From positions 1 to 64,000 of the forward strand of contig NZ_FUKM01000003.1 of the NCBI RefSeq assembly GCF_900163645.1: DNA of 64,000 nucleotides, in the 5' to 3' direction. This DNA comes from Halomonas citrativorans. Lineage in GTDB: Bacteria > Pseudomonadota > Gammaproteobacteria > Pseudomonadales > Halomonadaceae. How positions within the stretch are numbered: position 1 is the stretch's first letter; every line of letters begins with the position of its first letter. The translations under genes and the position numbers were made by a program. Positions 26,505 through 35,168 of the stretch are shown one piece after another. The notes under the pieces were generated by a model. The model was not told where the DNA came from. It made no database searches and saw nothing but the letters and a program-made list of their open reading frames with translations.

Positions 26505-27146
26505 CTAATCAAGTCGATCATCAGCTGGCATTACCCATGGCCGCTCTGCCAAATAGTGCTTAGCAAATTCATTGATCTCTCGTCCCCAGGTTTGGGTAGC
26601 TCGAATGTCGTCAATTCCTTTCAACAAGCGTTCTCGGTTACCGTCGTCAATGTTGAAAATCAAACACTGACCGTCCCCCCAGCGTATTTCGCAAGCTTCA
26701 AGATCGACTACGAGAGAAGCATATGGATTGGCTTGACAGTATGTAACAAGGGTATCGAATGATGCTTGATCAAGCATTATCGGCAATAGGCCATTGCGAA
26801 TAGCGTTGTTACTAAAAATGTCAGCAACTTTGGTTGAGATAATGACTTTGACGCCGTAATCGACAAAGGCATAGACCGCGCCTTCCCGCGATGAACCACA
26901 ACCAAAGTTGTGCCCAGCCAGAACAATTTCTACTGCGCTGTCTATTTCACGATTAGTCGCTTCTGGGAGTGGTGCATTTGGACGAGGTTTGCCATCCATA
27001 TCGTAACAAGCATCGTAAAGCAGATAATGATGATACCCACTGCTGCGAGGCTTGCGAAGGAAGCGTGCTGGAATGATCTGATCGGTATCAATATTATTAT
27101 TAAGCAATAGCAGGGCCGGGCTTTCAACTCGGGTGACGGGAGTCAT
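26505..27146 (-). CDS. leuD: Aconitase-family hydratase small subunit (LeuD-like)
   Basis: A 213-residue swivel-domain protein. Conserved features are NIDTDQIIPARFL near the N-terminus and GHNFGCGSSREGAVYAF. The loop after the DTDQIIP motif reads RKPRSSGYHHYLL, unlike the usual GFG...LF of biosynthetic LeuD, so substrate choice may differ. It is coupled to LeuC (ATGA overlap). No leuA or leuB is nearby; instead TctABC and a PEP-mutase-type lyase are. It may be a catabolic hydratase for a C4-C6 dicarboxylate rather than part of leucine synthesis. Confidence 0.85.
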   Translation of the reverse strand: MTPVTRVESPALLLLNNNIDTDQIIPARFLRKPRSSGYHHYLLYDACYDMDGKPRPNAPLPEATNREIDSAVEIVLAGHNFGCGSSREGAVYAFVDYGVKVIISTKVADIFSNNAIRNGLLPIMLDQASFDTLVTYCQANPYASLVVDLEACEIRWGDGQCLIFNIDDGNRERLLKGIDDIRATQTWGREINEFAKHYLAERPWVMPADDRLD

Positions 27147-28531
27147 GTGTTGGCTCCTATAGCAAACTGTCGAACATCTACGATCTTACCGTTAAGGGCT
27201 GCCGCGGCGGCCATGGCTGGGCTCATCAGATGGGTGCGCGCGTCGGGGCCTTGCCTGCCAGGGAAGTTACGGTTACTCGTGGAAGCACAGCGCTTTCCTG
27301 GAGCGACGCTATCGCCGTTCATAGCTACACACATCGAACAGCCGCTTTCACCCCAACTTGCGCCAGCCTGACGGAAGATATCTGCGAGGCCTTCTGCCTC
27401 GGCCTGAGCCTTAACACGGTTGGAGCCAGCGACGATAAGTGTCGGCACCTTGACCGTACCATTGACCAACACTGCAGCCGCGTCTCGTAGATCGCTCAGC
27501 CGCGAATTGGTGCATGAGCCAATGAATACCTGATCGACTTTCAGTCCGATGATGGGGTCGCCCATTTTAAGCCCCATGTACGCTAGCGAAGTGTGGGTAG
27601 CGTTATTGTCTGCAGGGGAGAAAGACTCATTCACGGCCACGGATTGTTCGGGACTGGTACCCCAAGTGATGCGAGGAGCCACTTCATTAGCATTTATTAT
27701 TACCTGTTTGTCGTAGAAGGCGCCGTTATCGCTGTAAAGTTCGCGCCAGTGGCGCTCAGCCCGCGCGAAGTCGGCGCCTTGTGGTGCCTGAGGGGTATTA
27801 CGTAACCAAGTGAAAGTGATCGCGTCAGGGGCGATCATACCTACTCGAGCTCCAGCCTCAATGGTCATGTTGCATAGTGTCATACGAGCATCCATGGAAA
27901 ACGCGCTGACGGCTAAACCAGTGTACTCAACAGCGTGACCAGTGGCGCCACCAGAACCGATCTCATGGATGATATGTAGAGCAAGGTCCTTTGCGGTTAC
28001 GCCTTGTGCGAGCTCACCCTCAACATGAATGCGCATGGTTTTGGGACGACGTTGCCACAGCGCCTGTGTGGCGAGCACATGGGCGACTTCGCTAGCGCCG
28101 ATGCCCATAGCCAAAGCCCCGAAGGCACCATGAGTAGTGGTATGGGAGTCACCACAGACTATAATTAACCCTGGTAGGGTTAGCCCAAGTTCAGGCGCAG
28201 CAACGTGAACGATGCCACGGTCGCTGTGACCGAGTCCTAAATACGTCAACTGGTGCTTGGTGGTGTTGTCTTCTAGTAACCGAATCATGCCAGCGACTTC
28301 TGCGTCATCGTTGAGACGCTTTAAATCTGAGGGTACGTAGTGGTCGGCGATGCCGAACGTTAACTCAGGATGGGCCAGTGGCCGACCGCTGCTATCGAGT
28401 TTGTCGAAGGCATGAAATGAACCCTCATGAACGAAGTGGCGATCAACCCAGAGCAGGTCGAATTCTCCGTCGCTTGCAATCACATGTTGCTTCCATATTT
28501 TCTCGAACAGGGTCAAGGAGGGCTGAGTCAT
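27143..28531 (-). CDS. leuC: Aconitase-family hydratase large subunit (LeuC-like)
   Basis: A 462-residue protein of normal LeuC length. It has the [4Fe-4S] cysteines (GSCTNSR and CSMCVAMNGD) and active-site segments GDSHTTTHGAFGALAMGIG and KRCASTSNRNFPGRQG. The fold catalyses stereospecific dehydration/rehydration of hydroxy acids with the small subunit. Close family relatives act on isopropylmalate, citraconate/2-methylmalate, maleate or dimethylmaleate. The tricarboxylate-type transporter genes directly upstream and the co-located lyase favour a catabolic role here. Confidence 0.88.
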   Translation of the reverse strand: MTQPSLTLFEKIWKQHVIASDGEFDLLWVDRHFVHEGSFHAFDKLDSSGRPLAHPELTFGIADHYVPSDLKRLNDDAEVAGMIRLLEDNTTKHQLTYLGLGHSDRGIVHVAAPELGLTLPGLIIVCGDSHTTTHGAFGALAMGIGASEVAHVLATQALWQRRPKTMRIHVEGELAQGVTAKDLALHIIHEIGSGGATGHAVEYTGLAVSAFSMDARMTLCNMTIEAGARVGMIAPDAITFTWLRNTPQAPQGADFARAERHWRELYSDNGAFYDKQVIINANEVAPRITWGTSPEQSVAVNESFSPADNNATHTSLAYMGLKMGDPIIGLKVDQVFIGSCTNSRLSDLRDAAAVLVNGTVKVPTLIVAGSNRVKAQAEAEGLADIFRQAGASWGESGCSMCVAMNGDSVAPGKRCASTSNRNFPGRQGPDARTHLMSPAMAAAAALNGKIVDVRQFAIGANT

Positions 28532-28543
28532 TGTGTCGTCCTC

Positions 28544-30052
28544 TTAAGTATTCGTAGCAGTGCGGCGGCGTTTGATTACGCTACCTACCACACGCGGCAG
28601 CACCGAAAGCAGTAGGAGAGCAAGTAGCACCAAGGTGATAGGACGGTCGACGATGAAACCAAGATTGCCACTGCTAATCTGCATGCTGCGCGCCAGCTCG
28701 CCCTCGGCCATGCCTCCAACCAGCAGGCCTACAACAGTCGCTGCTACAGGATAGCCATAGCGACGCATCAACCAACCAAGGATGCCGGTAGTCACCACTG
28801 TGATAGGTCCAACCATATTGCCAGTGATGGCATATGAACCGACTACTGAAAGAACCATCACAATAGGAATCATTAATTTGAGCGACAACTTAACGATATA
28901 GCCAGCGAGAAAGATGAAACCGAGCCCTACTATCAGGAGCAGTACCGCCTGGGCCATATTGCCGATGATAAGGGCATAAACGATATCGGGGTTTTCTCGA
29001 ATAAACCGTGGGCCACCAGTAACATTGTGCATGGCGAAGGCGCCAAGCAGCACTGCAGTTCCAGCACCACCTGGCAGCCCGAGTGCGAGTAAAGTGATCA
29101 TTGAGCCCCCTTCGGAGCTGCTATTGGCCGACTCGGCAGCGATTAGACCTGAGGGGTTACCCTTTCCAAAAGAGTCCGGGTCCTTGGATCGCTGCTTGGC
29201 GGTCGCGTAGGCAGCTAGGTTGGCAATGCTTGCCCCAACTCCTGGAATGGCACCAATCAAGGCGCCCATGCTACCACCACGCAATAACTGAAAAGGTTTG
29301 CTGAGCGCAAGACCCATGCCCAGAAGGATATTGCGGAAACGAACCACGCGCAGAGCGCTATCGTCAACGATATATTGCTTACCGACTAAATTGAAAAGCT
29401 CCGAAGCAGCGAAGAAACCGATCAAGGCGGGAATCACCGGTATACCGTCTAATAGATACATGCTGCCAAAGGTTCCGCGCATCTGCCCCGCGTCGCTATA
29501 ACCGATGGTGCTGATGAGAATACCCAATATGCCTGCGGCGATGCCTTTGGAGATGCTGGCATCATTAAGCACCGCAATTAAAGTGACCCCCCATATTGCC
29601 ACTACCAGCATTTCGGTGGGCCCCAGACGAAGGACCCATTGTGAGATGGATTGCACCGTGAACAGCAGCAGTAGATAGCCAATCAATGTTCCCAGTACCG
29701 AAGCCACTAGGCCTATTCCCAGCGCTTGGGCATGCTCCCCACGGCGCGCCATAGGGTAGCCATCGAAAGAAGTAGCTACCGAAGAGGATGTGCCTGGAAT
29801 GTTCATCATGATGGCGGGGATTGCTCCACCGAAGCCACCACCAGTAAAAATGGCGGTTAAGAATAAAATGGCTGGCAAAAAATCCATGTACATTGTTGCA
29901 GGCAGGAATACTGCCATAGCAATTGAAATGGATAGGCCAGGTATAGAGCCAAAGAATAGCCCGATGATTAGCCCTGGGGGCACCACCAGCCAGGCAATTG
30001 GAGTATTTCCCAATAGGCTGAGAGCGGCGTTGAAGGCCTCGGCATTAATCAT
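28544..30052 (-). CDS. tctA: Tripartite tricarboxylate transporter large membrane subunit (TctA)
   Basis: A 502-residue membrane protein with about 12 hydrophobic segments. TctA signatures include GLIIGLFFGSIPGLS near the N-terminus, TGGGFGGAIPAIMMNIPGTSSSVAT, and the duplicated GAIPGVGASIANLAAYATAK motif. It forms the channel of a secondary transporter that depends on a periplasmic binding protein and takes up citrate-like or other carboxylates. It is flanked by tctB upstream and leuC downstream (12-nt gap), so the hydratase is probably on the same transcript. Confidence 0.94.
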   Translation of the reverse strand: MINAEAFNAALSLLGNTPIAWLVVPPGLIIGLFFGSIPGLSISIAMAVFLPATMYMDFLPAILFLTAIFTGGGFGGAIPAIMMNIPGTSSSVATSFDGYPMARRGEHAQALGIGLVASVLGTLIGYLLLLFTVQSISQWVLRLGPTEMLVVAIWGVTLIAVLNDASISKGIAAGILGILISTIGYSDAGQMRGTFGSMYLLDGIPVIPALIGFFAASELFNLVGKQYIVDDSALRVVRFRNILLGMGLALSKPFQLLRGGSMGALIGAIPGVGASIANLAAYATAKQRSKDPDSFGKGNPSGLIAAESANSSSEGGSMITLLALGLPGGAGTAVLLGAFAMHNVTGGPRFIRENPDIVYALIIGNMAQAVLLLIVGLGFIFLAGYIVKLSLKLMIPIVMVLSVVGSYAITGNMVGPITVVTTGILGWLMRRYGYPVAATVVGLLVGGMAEGELARSMQISSGNLGFIVDRPITLVLLALLLLSVLPRVVGSVIKRRRTATNT

Positions 30053-30103
30053 GTCGTCTTGTGCCTCCTGGCGAAGGTAGCAGTGGAAATGTAACAGTAG
30101 ATA

Positions 30104-30574
30104 TTAGAGCAGCAGCGTGGGCAGGCGGACGCCGAGCAGCTTGATGAACAACACTACAATGGGAACCGAGACCAACAGTCCAAAACAGATAATTACCCAC
30201 CAGCGTCTTTCACCCTGTAAATACAGAGCAAGGCATAAAAATAAAAAGCTGCCCAGATCGAAGCCAATGATCAATATTGAAAGTACGTAGAGAGCCAGTA
30301 GCCCCATGAACAACAACGCAGGTCGCGCCGAGTCGTCGGAGGCGTGATGACTAACGGGAGCTACTTGGCGGTACCAGTCAATTACTTTGGCCCCGGTGAT
30401 TGCTAATAACGCAGTAATACCGATGCCTGCTGCTGGAAGAATCAGCAGCCAATCAGTGACACCTCGAGCAGCGGCATGGACACCATGGGCGTAGTAGCCG
30501 AATACAGCTGCCAAGCTCATTGAGAACAGTACATTCCCCCATGGAAAGGTGTGCCACCGTTTTGAGGTTTCCAT
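30104..30574 (-). CDS. tctB: Tripartite tricarboxylate transporter small membrane subunit (TctB)
   Basis: A 156-residue protein with four predicted membrane helices, typical of TctB. Sequence in this family is poorly conserved, so the call rests on topology, length and its position between tctC and tctA. It works with TctA as the membrane part of the carboxylate transporter. GGGAGGCG lies just before the ATG at 30574. Confidence 0.85.
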   Translation of the reverse strand: METSKRWHTFPWGNVLFSMSLAAVFGYYAHGVHAAARGVTDWLLILPAAGIGITALLAITGAKVIDWYRQVAPVSHHASDDSARPALLFMGLLALYVLSILIIGFDLGSFLFLCLALYLQGERRWWVIICFGLLVSVPIVVLFIKLLGVRLPTLLL

Positions 30575-30638
30575 ACCGCGCCTCCCGCGATGTAAATTCG
30601 TTGAATGATGGCTTGAGAGCCGAATCTAGACGCTGCGC

Positions 30639-31664
30639 TTACTGCAAGAGCGGAGCGTACTGTTGAACGACGCGGTAGGCTTCGTCGACCAGTGCCTGGC
30701 TTTCTTCCGGTGAAACCCAGTCGGCCCCAATGCCTGCTTGAGTAGCCCAAGTCTGGAATTCATCGCTTTCGAGGGTATTCTGATAAGCCAGCATTAGTCG
30801 CTGGTAGCGCTCCGGATACTCTTCCTGCAGCGATGCGTGGGCCATTAATCCAGTGACGTTTCCACCAATCAGCGGTAGAGCATCACTGCCTAGGCTCGTC
30901 ATGACGTCGTTGAAGAGCGGTGCGTCCCAATTGTCGCTGGGTTGATCATTGACCACCGCTAGAGCTCGTACTTCATCACTAATGCTTAGAGCTGCTTCAG
31001 CAGCAAGGATCTCAAAATCGATTTGATTACCCGCCAGAGCCGATCGCAGCGGGGCGCCGCCGCTGTAAGTCACGAAACGTACGTTGTCATGCTCAATGTC
31101 AAGGGCGTCCATCATCACTAGTGTCTGTAGATGACCGCCATTGCCGACGATGATGCCAGAACTGACTTCACCGGGTTCGCGCATCGCCTCGACTAGCGAC
31201 TCTAAGTCTTGATAAGGACTATCATTATGTACCGCAACGATCCCGTAGTCATTCCACTGAGCGCTGAGCAGCTGAAAGTCTTCCCATTTCACCGGTGCAC
31301 CGCCGATCTCAATGGCACTGGCCAGGTAGGGGGAGGCCTGCATCACAAGTAGTGTTTGGCCATTGGCGACCTGCTGCTGAAAATAGGTGGCACCAAGCGC
31401 TCCGGCACCGCCGGGGCGGTTAATGATGCTGACCGGTACCCCAAGACGAGGAGACATATGCTCTGCTAGTCCGCGCGCCATGCGGTCGGCGCTTCCGCCG
31501 GCATCGAAGGGCACTACTATCTCAATGGGGCTGTCCGGCCAATCTGCTTGGGCGGTGCTAACTAGGCCAACGCTGAGAACTAAACACGATATGCCAGTGG
31601 CAAGCTTGGGTAAGTCGTCCTTGATGGAGGAAGCAAGCGAAATGGCATGATGATGATATTTCAT
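30639..31664 (-). CDS. tctC: Tripartite tricarboxylate transporter binding protein (TctC)
   Basis: A 341-residue precursor. An unusually long N-terminal region (about 41 residues, His-rich start) precedes the mature start at ADWPDSPIEIVVPFDAGGSADRMAR. The Bug/TctC hallmarks are PFDAGGSADR and the NRPGGAGALG motif. It binds a carboxylate in the periplasm and hands it to TctAB. It is divergent from the GntR-lyase pair, sharing a 187-bp promoter gap. Confidence 0.92.
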   Translation of the reverse strand: MKYHHHAISLASSIKDDLPKLATGISCLVLSVGLVSTAQADWPDSPIEIVVPFDAGGSADRMARGLAEHMSPRLGVPVSIINRPGGAGALGATYFQQQVANGQTLLVMQASPYLASAIEIGGAPVKWEDFQLLSAQWNDYGIVAVHNDSPYQDLESLVEAMREPGEVSSGIIVGNGGHLQTLVMMDALDIEHDNVRFVTYSGGAPLRSALAGNQIDFEILAAEAALSISDEVRALAVVNDQPSDNWDAPLFNDVMTSLGSDALPLIGGNVTGLMAHASLQEEYPERYQRLMLAYQNTLESDEFQTWATQAGIGADWVSPEESQALVDEAYRVVQQYAPLLQ

Positions 31665-31751
31665 AGGGCGTCTCCGACTGTCTTTGTTATAGAGAATCTA
31701 GCTCGGTGAATCTGCTGGCGTTTGATGAAATTTCGTCCCTTGGCAACATCC

Positions 31752-31781
31752 ATTGACACATGGTATCTTTGTTATGTCAAT
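31752..31781. promoter_or_regulatory. Inverted repeat in the tctC/GntR divergent gap
   Basis: ATTGACA (31752-31758) and TGTCAAT (31775-31781) form a 7-bp inverted repeat; CACATG/CATGTG lie symmetrically nearby. TCTTTGTTAT also occurs twice (31681-31690 and 31766-31775). This is a candidate operator for the adjacent GntR regulator. Evidence is positional. Confidence 0.35.
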
Positions 31782-31851
31782 AGGACATGTGGTCGGTAAT
31801 CGTGAGTTTATCGCTCATCTAATTAGGCTACCGAGTAAAGCAGGAGACGCA

Positions 31852-32637
31852 GTGACAGATCTCTCAATACGTCAGGCTAGCGGGGACTCTAGTAACCCAT
31901 GGCCGAAGCATCATCGTGTCTATTTGGTTTTGCGTCAGGAGATTCTCGAAGGGCGTTACACCCCCGAACAACCACTCCCCAACGAAATTCTGCTAACTGA
32001 ACAGTTTCGGGTCTCGCGAATAACCATTCGTAAGGCAATGGAGCGTCTGGACCGAGAAGGCCTGGTGGTGCGCTATCGCGGTAAGGGCACTTTCCCTATA
32101 GCCTCTAATGAGAATTCACCAGTTGAGGCCAGTATTTCAGGTGTTATAGAAAACCTGATAGCCATGGGGCTTAAAACTGAGGTCAAAGTGCTTGATTTTG
32201 GCTATGTAGCAGCTTCTGCTGAGGTTGCTCTAGCGCTTGGGGTAGAGCCTGGGATGCAAGTTCAGAAGGCCATACGCATTCGTAGCCATCGCGGCACGCC
32301 GTTTTCGCTGCTGACTACCTATGTACCCGAGAAAATAGGCCGTACCTTTTCTGAGAATGATATGGCTAGCCGACCGCTGTTGCTATTGCTTGAGCGCGCC
32401 GGAGCCAAGGTTGCCCGGGCTGAACAGTCGATTACAGCCAAGTTGGCAACGCCTAATCAGTCTGGCTTGCTCAATATGGAGCCGGGCGATGCATTGTTGT
32501 GCATTCGCCGCACGGTACTCGATGAAAACGATCAGCCTGTGGAATACATTGAAGGGTTTTATTGCCCAGACACCTATGAGCATCAGATGTCACTTGGGCG
32601 CAAGACCTATAACAACAAGCGCGTCTGGGATGCGTGA
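31852..32637 (+). CDS. GntR-family regulator with UTRA domain (HutC type)
   Basis: About 261 residues from GTG 31852, chosen because AGGAGA lies 4 nt upstream; a longer frame to a TTG at 31753 would include the operator. The winged helix is at about residues 20-85 (LRQEILEGRYTPEQPLPNE, then FRVSRITIRKAMERLDREGLV). A UTRA ligand domain follows (IRSHRGTPFSLLTTYVPEKIG, then YIEGFYCPDTYEH). It probably senses the carboxylate or an intermediate, and regulates both the divergent tct-leu genes and the lyase gene 23 bp downstream. Confidence 0.87.
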   Translation: MTDLSIRQASGDSSNPWPKHHRVYLVLRQEILEGRYTPEQPLPNEILLTEQFRVSRITIRKAMERLDREGLVVRYRGKGTFPIASNENSPVEASISGVIENLIAMGLKTEVKVLDFGYVAASAEVALALGVEPGMQVQKAIRIRSHRGTPFSLLTTYVPEKIGRTFSENDMASRPLLLLLERAGAKVARAEQSITAKLATPNQSGLLNMEPGDALLCIRRTVLDENDQPVEYIEGFYCPDTYEHQMSLGRKTYNNKRVWDA

Positions 32638-32660
32638 CCTACACCATTGAGGTAAATGCC

Positions 32661-33527
32661 ATGATTCCGCTAGACAGTTTGATCCAGCAAACCCAAGGGG
32701 CCGTGGTTGCTCCAGGCGTTTATGACCCCTTTACAGCTAACTTGGCAGCGCAAGCTGGCTTCAAGTGCTTGTATCTATCTGGGGCCAGTCTCGCCTACAC
32801 CCAATTGGGGCGTCCTGACCTGGGTCTTGTCACTATGACCGAGGTTGCTAATAGCATCGCAGCAATTCGCGATCGGACCGATATTGCTTTGATTGTTGAC
32901 GCTGATACGGGCTATGGCAATGCACTCAATGTACAGCGCACTGTTCGTGTATTCGAGCGCAGCGGTGCTTCCGGAATTCAGCTCGAAGATCAAACATTTC
33001 CCAAACGTTGTGGCCACCTCAGTGGCAAGACCTTGATCAGCGTCGATGAAATGGTAGGTAAGATCCAGGCAGCTTGCGATGCGCGCGTTGGTAAGGCAAC
33101 ACAGATCATTGCGCGTACTGATAGTATTGCGGTTGAGGGGGGCAATGCAGCAATTGAGCGTGGCGAGCGCTACCTGGAGGCTGGTGCGGATGTGTTATTC
33201 ATAGAGGCACCGCAGAGTCGGCAGCAGCAGTTGATGATCACTGAGCGCTTTCAGCATCGGGTACCACTGCTGGCCAATATGGTCGAAGGAGGAGTAACTC
33301 CTGCTAGTAGCGCAGATGAGCTCGCTGAATTGGGTTTCAAGTTGGTTATTTTTCCAGGTGGCTTAGCCCGCGCCGTTTTTCGTCAGGCCACTGCCTACTT
33401 CGAGAGCCTAAAAACCTACGGATCTACCGAGCCATTTCGAGATCGAATGGCTGCCTTTGATGAGCTAAATAAAGCGATAGGTCTACCGGAAATGTTGAAG
33501 ACGGCAGAGCGCTATTCAACAAAGTAG
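32661..33527 (+). CDS. PEP mutase/isocitrate lyase superfamily lyase
   Basis: A 288-residue TIM-barrel enzyme; ATG 32661 follows TTGAGGT. Metal and substrate motifs are DADTGYG (80-86) and EDQ at 109-111; the lyase-type KRCGH loop is at 115-119, carrying the catalytic Cys117. The KRCGH motif marks C-C lyases (methylisocitrate, dimethylmalate, oxaloacetate acting) rather than phosphonate mutases. With a LeuCD-type hydratase and a Tct transporter in the same locus, retro-aldol cleavage of a 2-hydroxy dicarboxylate to pyruvate or glyoxylate plus a short acid is the likely role. Exact substrate unknown. Confidence 0.87.
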   Translation: MIPLDSLIQQTQGAVVAPGVYDPFTANLAAQAGFKCLYLSGASLAYTQLGRPDLGLVTMTEVANSIAAIRDRTDIALIVDADTGYGNALNVQRTVRVFERSGASGIQLEDQTFPKRCGHLSGKTLISVDEMVGKIQAACDARVGKATQIIARTDSIAVEGGNAAIERGERYLEAGADVLFIEAPQSRQQQLMITERFQHRVPLLANMVEGGVTPASSADELAELGFKLVIFPGGLARAVFRQATAYFESLKTYGSTEPFRDRMAAFDELNKAIGLPEMLKTAERYSTK

Positions 33528-33629
33528 TATCCTTTTCGTATTTATCCATGAGTATAGAGCTCTGCAAGTATTCAATAACATCGCCGAAGACACTATTCGT
33601 TGTCTTTGGAAGTTGAGCGTAATATCGGT

Positions 33630-34180
33630 TTACCGGGTGGGGTCAATATAGTTGGCCCACTCTTGCATCATGGTATGGCGTTTTTCGAAGAGGTCTCCCC
33701 GCCGGTATGCAGCTTCCACCTTGTTTTCGATGGCATGCGCCAACGCCATTTCAGCGACATCCCTCGGATAACTGGTCACCTCTCCTGTCCAATCACGGAA
33801 GCTTGGACGAAAGCCATAAGGGACATAGTTGCCTTTCTCTCCGCTAGGGCCGTAACCTAGCCCTCGCATAAACTGTAGAAGTGACATATTCGATAGCGGC
33901 CGACAAGGCTTCATCCTAGGGAAAATGTGTCTATTGCCTTTTACACGGGGGAGGCTCAGCAACAAATTCATTGCCTGCTTGGATAGGGGCACTCGGTGCT
34001 CCCGGTTCGTCTTCATGCGCTCTGCTGGAATTTGCTAAGTAGTTTTCTCAATGTCGACTTCGTGCCACTGTGCATTTAATACCTCTGAGGTACGTGTGGC
34101 AGTAAGTACTAAAAACTGTAGCGCTTTTGATGAAATACTGTTGTAGGCCTTAATAACGCTAATAAAGGCGGCTACTTACA
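33630..34180 (-). pseudogene. Tyrosine integrase C-terminal fragment, right copy
   Basis: Minus-strand coding from about 34180 gives ALQFLVLTATRTSEVLNAQWHEVD, containing the catalytic Arg region. A TAG near 34037 replaces the expected Trp codon before QIPAERMKTNREHRVPLS. The rest continues to 33630 with YGFRPSFRDW and ends in EWANYIDPTR; the last Arg/His/Tyr part is partly altered. The N-terminal half is missing. It resembles island integrases with a C-terminal P4-type catalytic domain. A matching short remnant lies at 20455-20520, so the island between has integrase relics on both sides. Confidence 0.82.
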
Positions 34181-34313
34181 GCCTGTATTAACAGCTTTGC
34201 TAGCGCCTAGGTGTTGCACTGTGGATAGATAGCACTTATGTCATATCTTCAGATGCAGTTCCCGCACAAGAGCAATTAGCGCGGCGTTGAGCGCAATTTT
34301 ACGAGCACCTACC

Positions 34314-34409
34314 GCTTAACACAATTTCGGCAGGGTAACTATAGCGTCGCAGAGAGCGTATGCTTAACACAATTTCGGCAGGGTAACTATAGCGTCGCAG
34401 AGAGCGTAT
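34314..34409. repeat. Perfect tandem duplication, 2 x 48 bp
   Basis: The 48-bp unit at 34314-34361 is repeated exactly at 34362-34409. The second copy ends at the stop codon of the small gene at 34409-34657. Perfect identity indicates a very recent slippage or duplication. The surrounding 34181-34313 stretch has no recognisable gene. Confidence 0.9.
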
Positions 34410-34657
34410 CAGCGAGCGTTCCCGATAGGTACGTTAGGGCGCTCTCCAGCGTGTAGCCGTCGGACCCAGTTCGTACTAGTGGTCGAGAGGCCCTTTTCCT
34501 CAAGCATTAAGACAGCCTCTATATCACCGTCATTTTTTTCTAGCACGTACGCTACTTTGCAGGGCTTACCATCAACCTCAATTGTTTCACCGCGCCCGGG
34601 CAGCGCATCAACGGCTATTGATCCATCTGAGTCGCGTGTCTCATATCGTACTTTCAT
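34409..34657 (-). CDS. Small hypothetical protein (82 aa)
   Basis: The ATG at 34657 is preceded by GGAGAAGG, a strong ribosome site, which rules against the longer frame to 34753. The protein is acidic and predicted beta-rich (MKVRYETRDSDGSIAVDAL, then GRGETIEVDGKPCKVAYVL), ending in a basic tail (NWVRRLHAGERPN). There is no signal peptide. I do not recognise the family. It is an orphan in the island edge region. Confidence 0.55.
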   Translation of the reverse strand: MKVRYETRDSDGSIAVDALPGRGETIEVDGKPCKVAYVLEKNDGDIEAVLMLEEKGLSTTSTNWVRRLHAGERPNVPIGNAR

Positions 34658-34848
34658 AACCTTCTCCAATGAGGATGCAGGGTTACAGCGTAGACTATTC
34701 ATTAGATGAACAGGTAACCCGTTACCAATAGATCGCAACCTTACCGTCGGCATGTCGTGAGACGCCCGGCACTTCTGATGCGATGACGATGCTCAGTGAA
34801 AAGCGCTGTCTAGGCGGGTTGTAGCTTGGTTATCTGCGACGAACGGTT

Positions 34849-35067
34849 TTAACTTAGCTTTCTCGTCACAGTGCAGTGACACACTTCGTCCTTAATGCTA
34901 TCAATGCGAACAACAACAGGGCGGTCTTCAGCCGGGTCTTCTGTAAATAATAGCCAGCTATTGGAATCCAGGCCCCGCACATATTCTTTACCTACCTCAG
35001 GGCTCTCTACCTGGTGTGTGCCAATTTGTGTAGTCATGCCAACTTCAAGGCGCTTTATGTCTTGCAT
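34849..35067 (-). CDS. Small hypothetical protein (72 aa)
   Basis: The ATG at 35067 follows AGGTAAAT. The protein looks like a small beta-domain (MQDIKRLEVGMTTQIG, then PVVVRIDSIKDEVCHCTVTRKLS). It has two Cys near the end and no membrane segment. Family not recognised. It and the previous small gene are similar in size and orientation but not obviously in sequence. Confidence 0.5.
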   Translation of the reverse strand: MQDIKRLEVGMTTQIGTHQVESPEVGKEYVRGLDSNSWLLFTEDPAEDRPVVVRIDSIKDEVCHCTVTRKLS

Positions 35068-35168
35068 GGGATTTACCTGTGTCGAAGAAAACAAAGTACC
35101 AGTAGGCATGCTACATGGCGCACTGGGCAATTCATATCATCTTCTATCCAGGCCCAACTGGTAGTCTT

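Noticed and set aside
34200-34313. Minus-strand string ARKIALNAALIALVRELHLKI, possibly an IS110-type transposase end
   Set aside because: Too short and without supporting motifs or inverted repeats.
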